A DNA stretch of 37,148 nt from Lysinibacillus sp. ZYM-1. Its GTDB lineage: Bacteria > Bacillota > Bacilli > Bacillales_A > Planococcaceae. Positions 1 to 8,171 of this stretch are shown in pieces. The first letter of the stretch is position 1. The number at the start of each line of letters is the position of its first letter. A program made the translations under genes and the position numbers. A model generated the notes under the pieces. The model was given only the letters and a program-made list of their open reading frames with translations, did not search any database and had not been told where the DNA came from. The DNA is taken from the NCBI RefSeq assembly GCF_001308875.1, contig NZ_KQ465143.1, positions 1-37,148 of the forward strand, given 5' to 3'.

Positions 1-100
1 ATATTAGGATACATTACCCTAAATTCAATTGAAGATGCTTTTTTGTTTTGTCTAACCCGAAGGGGTCAGTTCAGTTTAAACCAGCTACCTCTTTTTTTCG

Positions 101-334
101 TCATCCCCCACTGATAGGTGGAATAAAGGCGATTGTATCACCTGATCTGACGATTGTTGTATCCGTTGCAAATTCCTCATTTATGGCCGTCATCATCTGC
201 TGTAATGACAGCTGAGGATAGTGCTTTTCCATCCACTCTTTCATTTGAGCAACCGTCACATCTGACAGATCTACGGTTAATTTTGATTCACCAACCGCTT
301 CTTGTAAGTGAGCAAATAATAAAATATTAATCAC
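101..334 (-). CDS. moaD: MoaD, molybdopterin synthase small (sulfur-carrier) subunit
   Basis: Ubiquitin-fold sulfur carrier whose C-terminal Gly-Gly is adenylated and thiocarboxylated, then gives sulfur to MPT in complex with MoaE. The protein ends PPISGG, the diagnostic GG tail. An upstream in-frame ATG would give 93 residues, but I chose the GTG at 334: it has a GAGGAGGG ribosome site just ahead and gives 77 residues, the usual MoaD size. It overlaps the 3' end of moaE by a few bases, so the two subunits are translationally coupled. Last gene of the moeB-moeA-mobB-moaE-moaD operon. I see no clear terminator in the 100 bases beyond it. Confidence 0.93.
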   Translation of the reverse strand: MINILLFAHLQEAVGESKLTVDLSDVTVAQMKEWMEKHYPQLSLQQMMTAINEEFATDTTIVRSGDTIAFIPPISGG

Positions 335-806
335 AATTTCCCTCCTCCTCAATGGCTGGTTTTCCTTCGGGATATGGGACATTTTCTAATTGATCACCAA
401 TCCATTCAGTGCCATCCTCCCAATGTTCTTTTTTCCATATAGGAACAATTTGTTTGATACGGTCAATCGCATATTCATTTGCCAAATAAGCTACTTTTCG
501 ATGTGGGGATGATACAGCAATAACTACGGCAATATCCGTAATATCCAATCTTCCTACACGATGTGTAATGGCTATTGTGGCATCTGGCCATTGCTGTTTT
601 ATTTCTTGAGCGATTTGCTCAAACATCTTAATCGCCATAGCAGGGTAAGCTTGATATTCCAAGTACAGAGTTTTCTTACCTTGCGTAATTTCACGTACAG
701 TTCCGATGAACAACGTAATCGCACCAGCGTTTCGATTAAGTACTTTATGCCTTACTTCCTCTACATCGATCGGTTTATCGATAATTTCAAACATCGCTGT
801 CGTCAT
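327..806 (-). CDS. moaE: MoaE, molybdopterin synthase large (catalytic) subunit
   Basis: Catalytic subunit that turns cyclic pyranopterin monophosphate into molybdopterin using sulfur from MoaD. Family signatures are visible: GAITLFIGTVRE near the N-terminus, LEYQAYPAMA, the TIAITHRVGRLDITDIAVVIAV core, and the late PIWKKEHWEDG motif with the active-site lysine region. The length of 159 residues is normal. The start overlaps the mobB stop as ATGA, and GAGGGGA lies upstream. It sits between mobB and moaD, whose product is its obligate partner. Confidence 0.95.
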   Translation of the reverse strand: MTTAMFEIIDKPIDVEEVRHKVLNRNAGAITLFIGTVREITQGKKTLYLEYQAYPAMAIKMFEQIAQEIKQQWPDATIAITHRVGRLDITDIAVVIAVSSPHRKVAYLANEYAIDRIKQIVPIWKKEHWEDGTEWIGDQLENVPYPEGKPAIEEEGNCD

Positions 807-1327
807 AGTTTTCCCCTCATTTCTCTCATCAAAAATTCCATATATTGTGATTCTTCATCAATCGAAAAAGCTGGACGTGCTAGGGTCTGATCGAGTGGAT
901 AGCTTGGCCAATAAATCACACAGAGGATATTGGATATTTGTTGTAGCAACTCTTGATCTTGTGCTGTTCGGAGTAATACGACCTTCGGATAATGTTCACT
1001 TTTATACCCTTCAATCAAAATAATATCCAATGGAAGGGCGGCATAAATTTTAAGTATTTCAGCAAGCTGCCAGTTATGTTGATGAATACTCATACGTAAA
1101 GTACCCTCCCCCTCCACTGCTGAGACACTTGCACCTGCCTGCTCGTGACGGCTACTATCCTTCGAAGAATCTATCATCGGTACACCACCATGTCCATGAT
1201 GTTTAATGGTTCCTACTCGTAGCCCTTCTGTCGAGGCTTGCTTAATCAATTGCTCCATCAAAGTCGTTTTTCCGCTATTTTGATAGCCTACTATCTGTAT
1301 GATTTTTCGATGTTGTCCCATGGCCAC
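803..1327 (-). CDS. mobB: MobB, molybdopterin-guanine dinucleotide biosynthesis GTPase/adaptor
   Basis: GTP-binding P-loop protein that assists MobA in forming the guanine dinucleotide form of the cofactor. The N-terminus has IIQIVGYQNSGKTTLMEQL (Walker A GYQNSGKT), followed by VGTIKHHGHGG and later DIILIEGYK, all typical of MobB. It overlaps the 3' end of moeA by 37 bases. Two starts are possible: GTG at 1327, or ATG at 1321 two codons later. The AAGGA site is about 4 bases from the first and 10 from the second, so the ATG may be the real one. MobB supports the idea that the cofactor is matured to MGD for the formate dehydrogenase-like enzyme downstream. Confidence 0.92.
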   Translation of the reverse strand: MAMGQHRKIIQIVGYQNSGKTTLMEQLIKQASTEGLRVGTIKHHGHGGVPMIDSSKDSSRHEQAGASVSAVEGEGTLRMSIHQHNWQLAEILKIYAALPLDIILIEGYKSEHYPKVVLLRTAQDQELLQQISNILCVIYWPSYPLDQTLARPAFSIDEESQYMEFLMREMRGKL

Positions 1328-2580
1328 TCACTTCCTTGCAAATCTTCTAGTAATAAAACCGCTATTTGCATACCTTTTTCATAGCCACGGGAGCCGCCAG
1401 GTAAGACAATAAAAGCATTGGCTATCGCTAAAGATGAAACTGCACTCGATTTATCAAAACCAGATGGCTCGGCAACTAGCTGACCTTTTTCATAGTATGC
1501 ACGAGCTCTTACAAAGCGTGTAAATGGATTTGGCTTTGTAAAATCTGCCCCTAAAATAGCTTGCTCTCTGCGTAAGTGTGGTTGTTGATTGCCAAATGCA
1601 GTGCGAATAATTGGGCGTACAAATAGCTCAAAGCCAACATAGCATGCTGAAGGATTTCCGGAAAGTCCAAATAATAATTGTCCGTTCCGAGCAGCGACCG
1701 TTGTTACACTCCCTGGCCGCATCGCCACTTTATTAAATAATACCTTTGCATTAATAGCTTCGTAAATTGCAGGCAAGTAATCATAATCACCAACGGAAAC
1801 GCCCCCCGTTGTGATTAACATATCGACTTCTTGTAATGCTTTTTCAACGATATTAATACATAAATCAAGATCGTCACTAAATTTGCCAAAGTAATGAACT
1901 TCCGCACCTGTACGTTCGATTTGGGCCATAATCATATAGGCATTACTATTCCGAATTTTGCCTGGTTGTAAAGATTCACCTGGCTCTAGTAACTCACTGC
2001 CAGTGGCAATTACACCCACTACCATTTTACGGTAGACAGGCACTTGCGCATAACCAAACGTAGCTAGTAAGGCTATCACCCCTGGGTTGATATATTGACC
2101 TTTTTCAATAAGGACAGTGCCTTGTTGTACATCTTCTCCCTTATAGGAAATATTTGTGCCCGTTGCAAACGTCCGTTTAATCGACATTAATAATTGCTTA
2201 TTTTCTTCAAACGTATGCGTTAATTCTAGCATAACGACTACGTCACACCCTTCTGGTATAGGGGCACCCGTCATAATACGTACTGCTTGCCGATAACCAA
2301 CTACCTCTTCATAAACAAAGCCTGCCCCAATTTCCCCAACGACTTGAAAAATGACTGGCTGTTCTGAAGAAGCTTCTTGACTATCAATAGAACGAATGGC
2401 ATAGCCATCATAAGGAGAACGGTCAAAGGCTGGTACATCATGATCAGCGACAATATCTTCTGCTATAAAACGCCCTTGCGCCTGTGGTAATGGGACAAAC
2501 TCCCTTTTTGCTTGAAAGGCATAGTCCATCACACGTTGTACAGCTTCCGCCACCGGAATTGGTTGTCTCTTTTCTAACAT
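1291..2580 (-). CDS. moeA: MoeA, molybdopterin molybdotransferase
   Basis: Inserts molybdate into adenylated molybdopterin. The 429-residue length and motifs match the family: DVPAFDRSPYDGYAIRS near residue 50, MTGAPIPEG, GVIATGSELLEPGE around residue 190, TTGGVSVGDYDY around residue 260, and LFGLSGNPSACYVGFELFVRP near 310. The start has AAAGGAG eight bases upstream. Second gene of the left-running operon, 13 bases after moeB and overlapping mobB. It acts after MoaB adenylates molybdopterin; moaB lies in the divergent operon. Confidence 0.96.
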   Translation of the reverse strand: MLEKRQPIPVAEAVQRVMDYAFQAKREFVPLPQAQGRFIAEDIVADHDVPAFDRSPYDGYAIRSIDSQEASSEQPVIFQVVGEIGAGFVYEEVVGYRQAVRIMTGAPIPEGCDVVVMLELTHTFEENKQLLMSIKRTFATGTNISYKGEDVQQGTVLIEKGQYINPGVIALLATFGYAQVPVYRKMVVGVIATGSELLEPGESLQPGKIRNSNAYMIMAQIERTGAEVHYFGKFSDDLDLCINIVEKALQEVDMLITTGGVSVGDYDYLPAIYEAINAKVLFNKVAMRPGSVTTVAARNGQLLFGLSGNPSACYVGFELFVRPIIRTAFGNQQPHLRREQAILGADFTKPNPFTRFVRARAYYEKGQLVAEPSGFDKSSAVSSLAIANAFIVLPGGSRGYEKGMQIAVLLLEDLQGSEWPWDNIEKSYR

Positions 2581-2593
2581 TTGCTACACTCCT

Positions 2594-3616
2594 TTATCCT
2601 AATAAACGATAGTAAATGGTTTTTGCTTTTTGTATATCCTGTATACCATGAATCACTACTCGCCCATCTTGAAAAATGACGATGCGATAGTCGGCCGCTT
2701 GGCAGGATAGCAAATAAGGATTACTCTGAATATTTCCGTAGGGACGAAGCTGGTTTGCCAACTGCTCTAAATTGTAGTGAGTCGACTTTGAGGGTCGGAT
2801 TTGTACTGCATCTCGACCACAAAGTACCTCAAGTTTTGTTTGATTTTCATAAGCTAATGCTGGGTACGTTGGATGGTGACCACAGGTTGGACAATCATCC
2901 TGACGTATTTTATCCACATTGATTTCATAATGTTGATTTTGCCAAACATCAAACGTCAAATAGCTTTTTCGTAAGGCTTTCACATCACCAACTAGTAGTT
3001 TTAAGACCTCTGCTATTTGATAAGCTGCTACGATTTGGACAGTAGGGCTAATGATTCCTACCGTATCACATGTCATCCCTGTATGAGGCATCACCTTTAA
3101 CAAACATCGTAAACAAGGTGTATTGCCTGGCACTATTGTATAGGTAGCCCCATAGCTACTAATACAAGAGCCGTACACCCATGGAATACGATGTTGTTGT
3201 GCCAGATCATTCATCAGAAAGCGAACATCAAAATTATCGGTTGCGTCTACCATGACATCTATATCGTCTAGCAGTGGTAGCAATGACTCTGTACAAGCAT
3301 CCATTATGGCAACCTGAATGTCCACCTCTGCATTAATTTGTTGTAGTCGATTTTTGGCTGCGATTACTTTGGGCATTTTATCTTGTGCGTCTTGCTCAGT
3401 ATATAATTGCTGTCTTTGCAAGTTACTCCACTCTACATAATCACGATCAATCAACGTCAACTTTCCAACACCTGCACGCACAAGCGCTTCTGCACTAGCA
3501 CTGCCTAATGCGCCAACCCCTATGATAAGGACATGTTTTTGTTTCATTGCCTGCTGACCTGTTTGTCCGATTGGGCTAAATAATTGTTGTCTAGAATATC
3601 TATTATTCATAAGCAT
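2594..3616 (-). CDS. moeB: MoeB/ThiF-type adenylyltransferase activating MoaD
   Basis: E1-like enzyme that adenylates the MoaD C-terminus. It has the nucleotide-binding IIGVGALGSA (residues 31-40), the DRDYVEWSNLQRQ stretch (58-69), DATDNFDVRF, and two zinc CxxC pairs (C168/C171 and C242/C245). At 340 residues it carries roughly 80 residues beyond the zinc site, a C-terminal extension. By family the thiocarboxylate step may also serve thiamine biosynthesis, but no thi genes are here. First gene of the operon. The start is uncertain: ATG at 3616 has a close AAAGG, and a second ATG lies two codons on. Confidence 0.9.
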   Translation of the reverse strand: MLMNNRYSRQQLFSPIGQTGQQAMKQKHVLIIGVGALGSASAEALVRAGVGKLTLIDRDYVEWSNLQRQQLYTEQDAQDKMPKVIAAKNRLQQINAEVDIQVAIMDACTESLLPLLDDIDVMVDATDNFDVRFLMNDLAQQHRIPWVYGSCISSYGATYTIVPGNTPCLRCLLKVMPHTGMTCDTVGIISPTVQIVAAYQIAEVLKLLVGDVKALRKSYLTFDVWQNQHYEINVDKIRQDDCPTCGHHPTYPALAYENQTKLEVLCGRDAVQIRPSKSTHYNLEQLANQLRPYGNIQSNPYLLSCQAADYRIVIFQDGRVVIHGIQDIQKAKTIYYRLLG

Positions 3617-3643
3617 TTTGCCTTTCTTTCAATGAATTTTCGT

Positions 3644-3671
3644 TTGACCTTTTCGTTAATAGCATTATAAT
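3644..3671 (+). promoter_or_regulatory. Sigma-A promoter for moaB-mobA-moaC
   Basis: TTGACC at 3644-3649 and a perfect TATAAT at 3666-3671 are separated by 16 bases. The expected start point near 3678 gives an untranslated leader of about 105 bases. The -10 region is nearly palindromic (TTATAATAA), so the divergent moeB promoter may share it. Confidence 0.7.
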
Positions 3672-3720
3672 AAAGTGAATCTTAATCAGAGCATTTTTCT
3701 ATATTTGTGATAATTATTCA

Positions 3721-3748
3721 TTTCACGAATGGAACCTTCTACGTGAAA
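3721..3748 (+). promoter_or_regulatory. Stem-loop in the moaB leader
   Basis: TTTCACG (3721-3727) and CGTGAAA (3742-3748) form a perfect 7-bp stem with a 14-base loop. It lies inside the predicted leader, between the promoter and the ribosome site, and has no U-tract, so it is not a terminator. Its function is unknown. I could not match it to the known molybdenum-cofactor riboswitch. Confidence 0.4.
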
Positions 3749-3784
3749 AGCTCCAAAAACGCAAGAAAAGGAGGTTATTCTACC

Positions 3785-4279
3785 TTGCATCCTACACATC
3801 ACCAACAACCAATCCAAGCTGCCATTTTAACTGTGAGTGATACACGCACGAAGGCAGATGATCTTGCTGGTCAGCGCATTCATTCTTTACTTCAAGAAGC
3901 TGCTTTTGAAGTAGTTGATTACCAATTAACAAAGGATGAGCCACTTGAAATCTCAGAACAAATTCATATTTGGTGCAGTAATCCTAGCATCAATGCCATT
4001 ATCGTCACTGGTGGAACTGGATTTACCCCAAGGGACCAAACCTACGACACCATTTTGCCTCTTTTTGACAAGGAAATGATGGGGTTCGGAGAATTATTTC
4101 GAACATTAAGCTATGAGGAGATTGGTCCAAAAGCAATGTTTAGTCGGGCCACAGCTGGCAGCCGTCATCAAACAGCTATTTACGTTTTACCAGGCTCCAC
4201 CAATGCTGTAACATTAGCCATGACAAAGCTTATTTTACCTACAGTACAACATTTCGTTGGAGAATTAAATCGCTTATGA
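3785..4279 (+). CDS. moaB: MoaB/Mog-type molybdopterin adenylyltransferase
   Basis: Adenylates molybdopterin before MoeA inserts molybdate. Motifs: AAILTVSDTRT, DDLAGQRI, AIIVTGGTGFTPRD and YVLPGSTNAV, all MoaB/MogA signatures. An upstream in-frame ATG would add 26 unrelated residues. I chose TTG at 3785 because AAAGGAGG sits about ten bases ahead and the resulting 164-residue protein fits the family. First gene of the right-running moaB-mobA-moaC operon. The stop overlaps the mobA start as ATGA. Confidence 0.92.
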   Translation: MHPTHHQQPIQAAILTVSDTRTKADDLAGQRIHSLLQEAAFEVVDYQLTKDEPLEISEQIHIWCSNPSINAIIVTGGTGFTPRDQTYDTILPLFDKEMMGFGELFRTLSYEEIGPKAMFSRATAGSRHQTAIYVLPGSTNAVTLAMTKLILPTVQHFVGELNRL

Positions 4280-4866
4280 AAATGGCTGGTGTTGTCTTAG
4301 CTGGTGGTCAATCCTCTCGATATGGTCTACCGAAAATGTTTGAGACGTTTGCTGGTCTGCCTTTATACAAGCACAGTCTTAACGCCCTCCAAGAAAATCA
4401 GCTTAATCCTTTAGTGATTGCTACAAATGCTAGCCTGCAACCTAAGTTTGATCAGGAGAATGTGCAATGGATCATTGAACAGCAGCCCCATCAAGGTCCA
4501 CTTTTTGCCTTGCATCATATCATGACAACTTTTCCTGATGTAGAATGGTTTTTCGTCGTAGCTAGTGATATGCCCTACATGAATGCAGGGTTTATCCAAG
4601 AGATGTTAGGATACATAGATGATTCTTATGATGCCATAGTTCCTAAACAAGCCTCACGCTACCAACCATTAGCGGCATTATATCGGCGCACGGCATTACC
4701 AAAGGCGAAACAATTGACCGAGCAAAACAAACGGAGTATGAAAGTGCTATTAGATCAACTCCGTGTTTGTTATGTTCCTTTTGATGATAACAGTCCAACA
4801 TTTATTAATATCAATGCTCAACAAGATTGGGCACAAACAGCTACAAAGGAGTCTAACTATGAATAA
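4276..4866 (+). CDS. mobA: MobA, molybdenum cofactor guanylyltransferase
   Basis: Transfers GMP from GTP to Mo-molybdopterin to give MGD, the form used by DMSO-reductase-family enzymes such as the FdhA-like protein here. The N-terminal nucleotide-binding signature is [16 protein letters not shown] (residues 5-20), and VASDMPYM around residue 95 carries the metal-binding aspartate. The length of 196 residues is normal. The start overlaps the moaB stop (ATGA) and the 3' end overlaps the moaC start, so all three genes are tightly coupled. Confidence 0.93.
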   Translation: MKMAGVVLAGGQSSRYGLPKMFETFAGLPLYKHSLNALQENQLNPLVIATNASLQPKFDQENVQWIIEQQPHQGPLFALHHIMTTFPDVEWFFVVASDMPYMNAGFIQEMLGYIDDSYDAIVPKQASRYQPLAALYRRTALPKAKQLTEQNKRSMKVLLDQLRVCYVPFDDNSPTFININAQQDWAQTATKESNYE

Positions 4867-5341
4867 TTTTACACATTGGAACGAAGCAGGTCGCCCCAAA
4901 ATGGTCGACATTTCAGAAAAAGAAATGACAACGCGTACTGCCATAGCACGTAGTACCATAACATTATCCAATGAAGTCTATCAGGCCATCCAAGAAGGTG
5001 GTATTAAAAAAGGTGATCCTACACAAGTCGCACAAATTGCCGGGATTATGGGCGCTAAGAAAACAGCCGATATTATTCCTATGTGCCATCCCATTATGCT
5101 ACAAGGCACTGATCTCCAATTTGACTATCAGAAAACCGAAAATGGTTATGAGCTCCACATTCAAGCCACTGTCAAATGTAGTGGAAAAACAGGTGTTGAA
5201 ATGGAGGCCCTTACGGCTGTGTCCATTGCGGCTCTCACTTTTTATGATATGTGTAAGGCTGTTGACAAAACGATGGTCATTAAAGAAACCTATCTTGTGG
5301 AAAAGACTGGCGGAAAAAGCGGTACCTTTATGCATAAATAA
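4859..5341 (+). CDS. moaC: MoaC, cyclic pyranopterin monophosphate synthase
   Basis: With MoaA it converts GTP to cyclic pyranopterin monophosphate. Clear family motifs: [16 protein letters not shown] near the N-terminus, [13 protein letters not shown] in the middle, and the active-site stretch [25 protein letters not shown], ending with KTGGKSG. I chose ATG at 4859 over an upstream in-frame start because AAAGGAG lies seven bases ahead, giving the usual 160 residues. Last gene of the operon. A terminator begins at its stop codon, and it converges on moaA. Confidence 0.96.
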   Translation: MNNFTHWNEAGRPKMVDISEKEMTTRTAIARSTITLSNEVYQAIQEGGIKKGDPTQVAQIAGIMGAKKTADIIPMCHPIMLQGTDLQFDYQKTENGYELHIQATVKCSGKTGVEMEALTAVSIAALTFYDMCKAVDKTMVIKETYLVEKTGGKSGTFMHK

Positions 5342-5379
5342 ACAGAAAAAATTCGGCATCTTGCCGATTTTTTTCTGTT
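5341..5379. terminator. Bidirectional terminator between moaC and moaA
   Basis: An 18-base arm (5341-5358) pairs with its complement across a three-base TCT loop, with one mismatch. A-rich and T-rich outer segments give a U-tract on either strand. It separates two converging cofactor genes and can serve both. Confidence 0.88.
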
Positions 5380-5387
5380 TTCCATGT

Positions 5388-6404
5388 TTACCCTCCGATA
5401 TGAGACATTTCAATTTTAGCCTTTTTCCGATTTGCCACCGTCTGTTCGTTGCGTTCGTCGGAATAGCGATCATTTCTTTGTTCCCAAACATTTTTTATAC
5501 AATTAATAATAGCTGTATCATCTTGACCAGACCTTAATAGCTCTCTTAAATCCGTACCTTCTGTAGCAAACAAACAAGTATATAGTTTTCCCTCTGCTGA
5601 GAGACGGGCACGTGAACAATTGGTGCAAAAAGAATCTGTCACTGACGATATGACACCAATCTCTCCTTTATTATCTTGGTATTGGTAACGCGTCGCCACT
5701 TCCCCTTGATAATTAGGAGCGATGGGTTGCAGCGGAGAAAGCTGATGGATTTGCGCAATGATGTCTTTTTTTGACATCACATCATCCATACGCCAACCAT
5801 TGGAATTACCAACATCCATATACTCGATAAAACGTAAAATATGCTGTTTTTCTTTAAAAAATCGTGCCATTTCTATAACATCTTGGTCATTCTTTCCTTT
5901 TTGAACAACCATATTAATCTTTACTTGTAAACCCGCTTCCGCTGCCTTTTCGATACCCTCTAACACGGTTGACACCTTTCCTCGATGACCATTCATCTCG
6001 AAAAAACGCTCGTCATTAAGTGAATCTAAACTGATTGATACTCGGGATAAGCCTGCTTGTGCCAATGGCTGCGCATATTTTTTTAATAAAGTACCATTCG
6101 TTGTTAATGCAATATCTTCTACACCTTCTAGGCGATGAATTCGGGCAATTAATTCAGTCAAATCACGACGTAATAAAGGCTCTCCACCTGTAATACGTAC
6201 TTTTTTGACACCCAGTGAAACGAAAATTTTGACTAATCTTTCAATCTCATCGAAGTTTAAGATTTTATCAGAAGGTAAAAAAGCATAATCCGGACCAAAT
6301 ACTTCTGCTGGCATACAATAACGACAACGAAAATTGCAGCGATCTGTCACAGATATTCTTAAATCTCTTAACGGTCTGTGTAGTTGGTCTTGTAGATCCG
6401 TCAT
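5388..6404 (-). CDS. moaA: MoaA, GTP 3',8-cyclase (radical SAM)
   Basis: First enzyme of molybdenum cofactor synthesis: a radical SAM protein with two [4Fe-4S] clusters. The SAM cluster motif is C23, C27, C30 ([10 protein letters not shown]). [11 protein letters not shown] (71-81) binds SAM. The C-terminal substrate cluster is C260, C263, C277 ([12 protein letters not shown]). The chain ends MSHIGG, keeping the functional C-terminal GG. The length of 338 residues is normal. The start abuts the fdhD stop and has GGAGA just upstream. It is co-transcribed after the MpsC-like gene and fdhD. Confidence 0.97.
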   Translation of the reverse strand: MTDLQDQLHRPLRDLRISVTDRCNFRCRYCMPAEVFGPDYAFLPSDKILNFDEIERLVKIFVSLGVKKVRITGGEPLLRRDLTELIARIHRLEGVEDIALTTNGTLLKKYAQPLAQAGLSRVSISLDSLNDERFFEMNGHRGKVSTVLEGIEKAAEAGLQVKINMVVQKGKNDQDVIEMARFFKEKQHILRFIEYMDVGNSNGWRMDDVMSKKDIIAQIHQLSPLQPIAPNYQGEVATRYQYQDNKGEIGVISSVTDSFCTNCSRARLSAEGKLYTCLFATEGTDLRELLRSGQDDTAIINCIKNVWEQRNDRYSDERNEQTVANRKKAKIEMSHIGG

Positions 6405-7223
6405 TTAATCTCCTTCTTTCAGTACATTCTGAGCTGGTAATAAGATGCGTTGCGGATGTGTATAAATATTCAATGTATGCTGTCGAATAAAGCCCACTGT
6501 GGTAATACCAAGCTGTTCGGCCAATTGCAATGCTAATTCGGTTGGTGCTGATTTTGACAAAACGATTTCACAGCCAATTTTGGATACTTTCAGTAAAATC
6601 TCTGATGATATCCGGCCACTAAAGACAATAATTTTATCTTGGATACTAATACTATTCCGTAAACAATAACCGTAAATTTTATCTAAGGCATTATGGCGGC
6701 CAATATCCATGCGACTTAGGACAATGCCATTGACATCACATAGAGCTGCATTATGCACACCACCTGTTTTTTTAAATATATCCGCAGTCTCCTGCATCGC
6801 ATGCATTAAACGAAAGCAATCTTCAGTCGTAATTTGCACATGAACATCGTCCATTTTTTTTGCTACTAAGGCATCGTTTGTGAAAACAAAGCCTTGTCGA
6901 CTCATCCCACAACAAGACGTAATATAGCGCTTGTTTTGTGTTTGTTGATAGTAAGGATTGACATGCTTTGTTTTAATGTGTACAAAGCCTTCTTTTTCTT
7001 GATGCCATATGTCCTCAATATCGTCGTAGCTACGGATTACCCGTTCAGATGCTAAATAACCAACGACCATATCCTCTACATACTCTGGCGTACAAACCAT
7101 CGTCACAAATTCTTGCTGATTAATTTTCACGGTCACAGCGTATTCTGAGACAATCAAATCATCTATTTCCTTCACTTGCTGCCCTACAACGCGCACAATT
7201 TTTCTCGTTATCGCTCTCTCCAT
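6405..7223 (-). CDS. fdhD: FdhD, formate dehydrogenase sulfurtransferase/accessory protein
   Basis: Carries sulfur from a cysteine desulfurase to the bis-MGD cofactor of formate dehydrogenase; the enzyme is inactive without it. Recognised from YAVTVKINQQEFVTMVCTP, DMVVGYLASE, the cysteine pair in ITSCCGMSRQG, TGGVHNAALCD, DIGRHNALDKIYG and SGRISSEILLK. I chose ATG at 7223 (AAGGGGG seven bases upstream, 272 residues) over a GTG 21 bases earlier. Its partner enzyme is the FdhA-like protein across the divergent gap. It overlaps neither neighbour but lies 13 bases after the MpsC-like gene. Confidence 0.94.
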   Translation of the reverse strand: MERAITRKIVRVVGQQVKEIDDLIVSEYAVTVKINQQEFVTMVCTPEYVEDMVVGYLASERVIRSYDDIEDIWHQEKEGFVHIKTKHVNPYYQQTQNKRYITSCCGMSRQGFVFTNDALVAKKMDDVHVQITTEDCFRLMHAMQETADIFKKTGGVHNAALCDVNGIVLSRMDIGRHNALDKIYGYCLRNSISIQDKIIVFSGRISSEILLKVSKIGCEIVLSKSAPTELALQLAEQLGITTVGFIRQHTLNIYTHPQRILLPAQNVLKEGD

Positions 7224-7236
7224 ATGGCATCCCCCT

Positions 7237-7584
7237 TTATTCACTTATATGTTTTTCAAAAACAAAGACGGAAATCGCAAAATCCTCTTCAATTTTAATA
7301 TCAGAAAATAAGTGGAGTAATTTACTGCCCATTAATTCTTCCATACCCTCTGGTGGTGATTGTGTATATAAATCTTGAATCATGCTTGTCCTAGCAGCAT
7401 GAACCATTTTTAACCCTTCAGGAGAACCCGCAATAAACTTTTCGGTTGGCGTGATGTTCCCGTATAAAGTGGATACAGCCATATTTTCAACAAAAACCGT
7501 ATGAATACGCTCTGGCCCTTTACCAAATACTTCTTTTCGTAATTTTCGAATCATATCGTTAAATTCATGTACTTTTTTTGACAT
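7237..7584 (-). CDS. DUF2294 (MpsC-like) family protein
   Basis: Small soluble protein of the DUF2294/MpsC-like family. Recognisable stretches are EFNDMIRKLRKEVFGKGPERIHTVFVENM, LYGNITPTEKFIAG and the terminal DFAISVFVFEK. In staphylococci MpsC belongs to a membrane-potential-generating system, but the molecular role of these stand-alone copies is unclear. I chose ATG at 7584 (GGGAGA nine bases ahead, 115 residues); a TTG 39 bases earlier has no ribosome site. First gene of the operon with fdhD and moaA, facing the fdhA promoter region, which suggests a link to formate metabolism. Confidence 0.75.
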   Translation of the reverse strand: MSKKVHEFNDMIRKLRKEVFGKGPERIHTVFVENMAVSTLYGNITPTEKFIAGSPEGLKMVHAARTSMIQDLYTQSPPEGMEELMGSKLLHLFSDIKIEEDFAISVFVFEKHISE

Positions 7585-7697
7585 CGTAACGATTCTCCCA
7601 TCATCATCATACTTTTTAGGCAATCACTAGGAGGGTCACCCTTACAGTTTGTTAATCATATAGTAACTTGAAAAAAAATAAAAGGGAAAATGTTTTT

Positions 7698-7712
7698 TGA
7701 TAATAATTCTCA
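7698..7712. promoter_or_regulatory. Fur-like box
   Basis: TGATAATAATTCTCA matches the 7-1-7 Fur box TGATAATnATTATCA at all but one specified position. It lies 24 bases upstream of the rightward -35 element and overlaps a possible leftward -10 (TATTAT on the minus strand), so it could control either operon. Iron control would fit genes for Fe-S-rich enzymes. Confidence 0.5.
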
Positions 7713-7735
7713 TTTAAAAATATTTATGATTCATA

Positions 7736-7764
7736 TTGTTCCGTTTGCAGGAAAGGGCTATAAT
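7736..7764 (+). promoter_or_regulatory. Sigma-A promoter facing fdhA
   Basis: TTGTTC (7736-7741), a 17-base spacer and a perfect TATAAT (7759-7764). The predicted start is near 7771, about 400 bases before the fdhA start codon and upstream of the intrinsic terminator at 7909-7976. Confidence 0.55.
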
Positions 7765-7770
7765 AAAAAC

Positions 7771-7976
7771 ACAAATGGAATTAATGTATTTTTGATCCCT
7801 ATGTTATGATTTACCTAGAAATTGCATAGTGTTTATGAATATTTGGATTCTATTATGACTAAAAAATAAAAGTAGATTGAGTTTTTAGCAAGGCCTGCTA
7901 AGAATTTTATCCGCCATGAATTTATTAGCATGTCTCGTACGTGCCATTTCATGGTGGATTTTTTTTTATTTTTTTT
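7771..7976 (+). ncRNA. Candidate leader RNA or small RNA ending at an intrinsic terminator
   Basis: A promoter (7736-7764) and a strong terminator (7909-7976) enclose about 205 bases with no plausible reading frame. Inside is a hairpin (7885-7901). Such an arrangement is either an attenuated 5' leader of the fdhA operon or a free small RNA. I cannot assign it to a known riboswitch class from the sequence alone. Confidence 0.4.
7909..7976 (+). terminator. Intrinsic terminator upstream of fdhA
   Basis: ATCCGCCATGAA (7909-7920) pairs with TTCATGGTGGAT (7948-7959), a 12-bp stem with one G-T pair. The 27-base apical part contains a second small stem (GCATGT with ACGTGC). A run of nine T, then A and eight T-rich bases, follows on the plus strand only. 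No gene precedes it. Confidence 0.75.
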
Positions 7977-8171
7977 AACCAGGCACATGGATAACTTGTT
8001 ACGTTCTAACAATTACCCTATTTTGAGGTAGCTTCAAGAACATTTGGGAATTACAATGATAACAAGACAATCTTTTCATAACTATAGAAAACTCGAAATG
8101 TTATTCCCTTTTTGTCTTAAGCCGTAACAGGTTGTCCTAGTAGTCTCATAGTGTAAAAGGAGGAAGTTACC

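Larger units (their letters stand above)
7585..8171. other. Divergent intergenic region between the mpsC-like/fdhD/moaA and fdhA operons
   Basis: About 590 bases without a convincing gene. It holds a Fur-like box (7698-7712), a rightward sigma-A promoter (7736-7764), a small hairpin (TTAGCA 7885-7890 with TGCTAA 7896-7901), and a strong rightward terminator (7909-7976). From 7977 to the fdhA ribosome site (AAAGGAGG near 8156-8163) I see no further clear promoter, and no FNR-type TGTGA-N6-TCACA site. Confidence 0.6.

Noticed and set aside
1..100. Terminator after moaD
   Set aside because: Only a 4-bp stem (ACCC/GGGT) is present, with no U-tract in the right direction.
706..1023. Plus-strand frames of about 100 codons over moaE and mobB
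   Set aside because: They lie opposite genes with clear family motifs, have no ribosome site and encode no recognisable protein.
7771..8171. Moco riboswitch upstream of fdhA
   Set aside because: I could not recognise the conserved features of that RNA class by eye, so I report only a candidate leader or small RNA.
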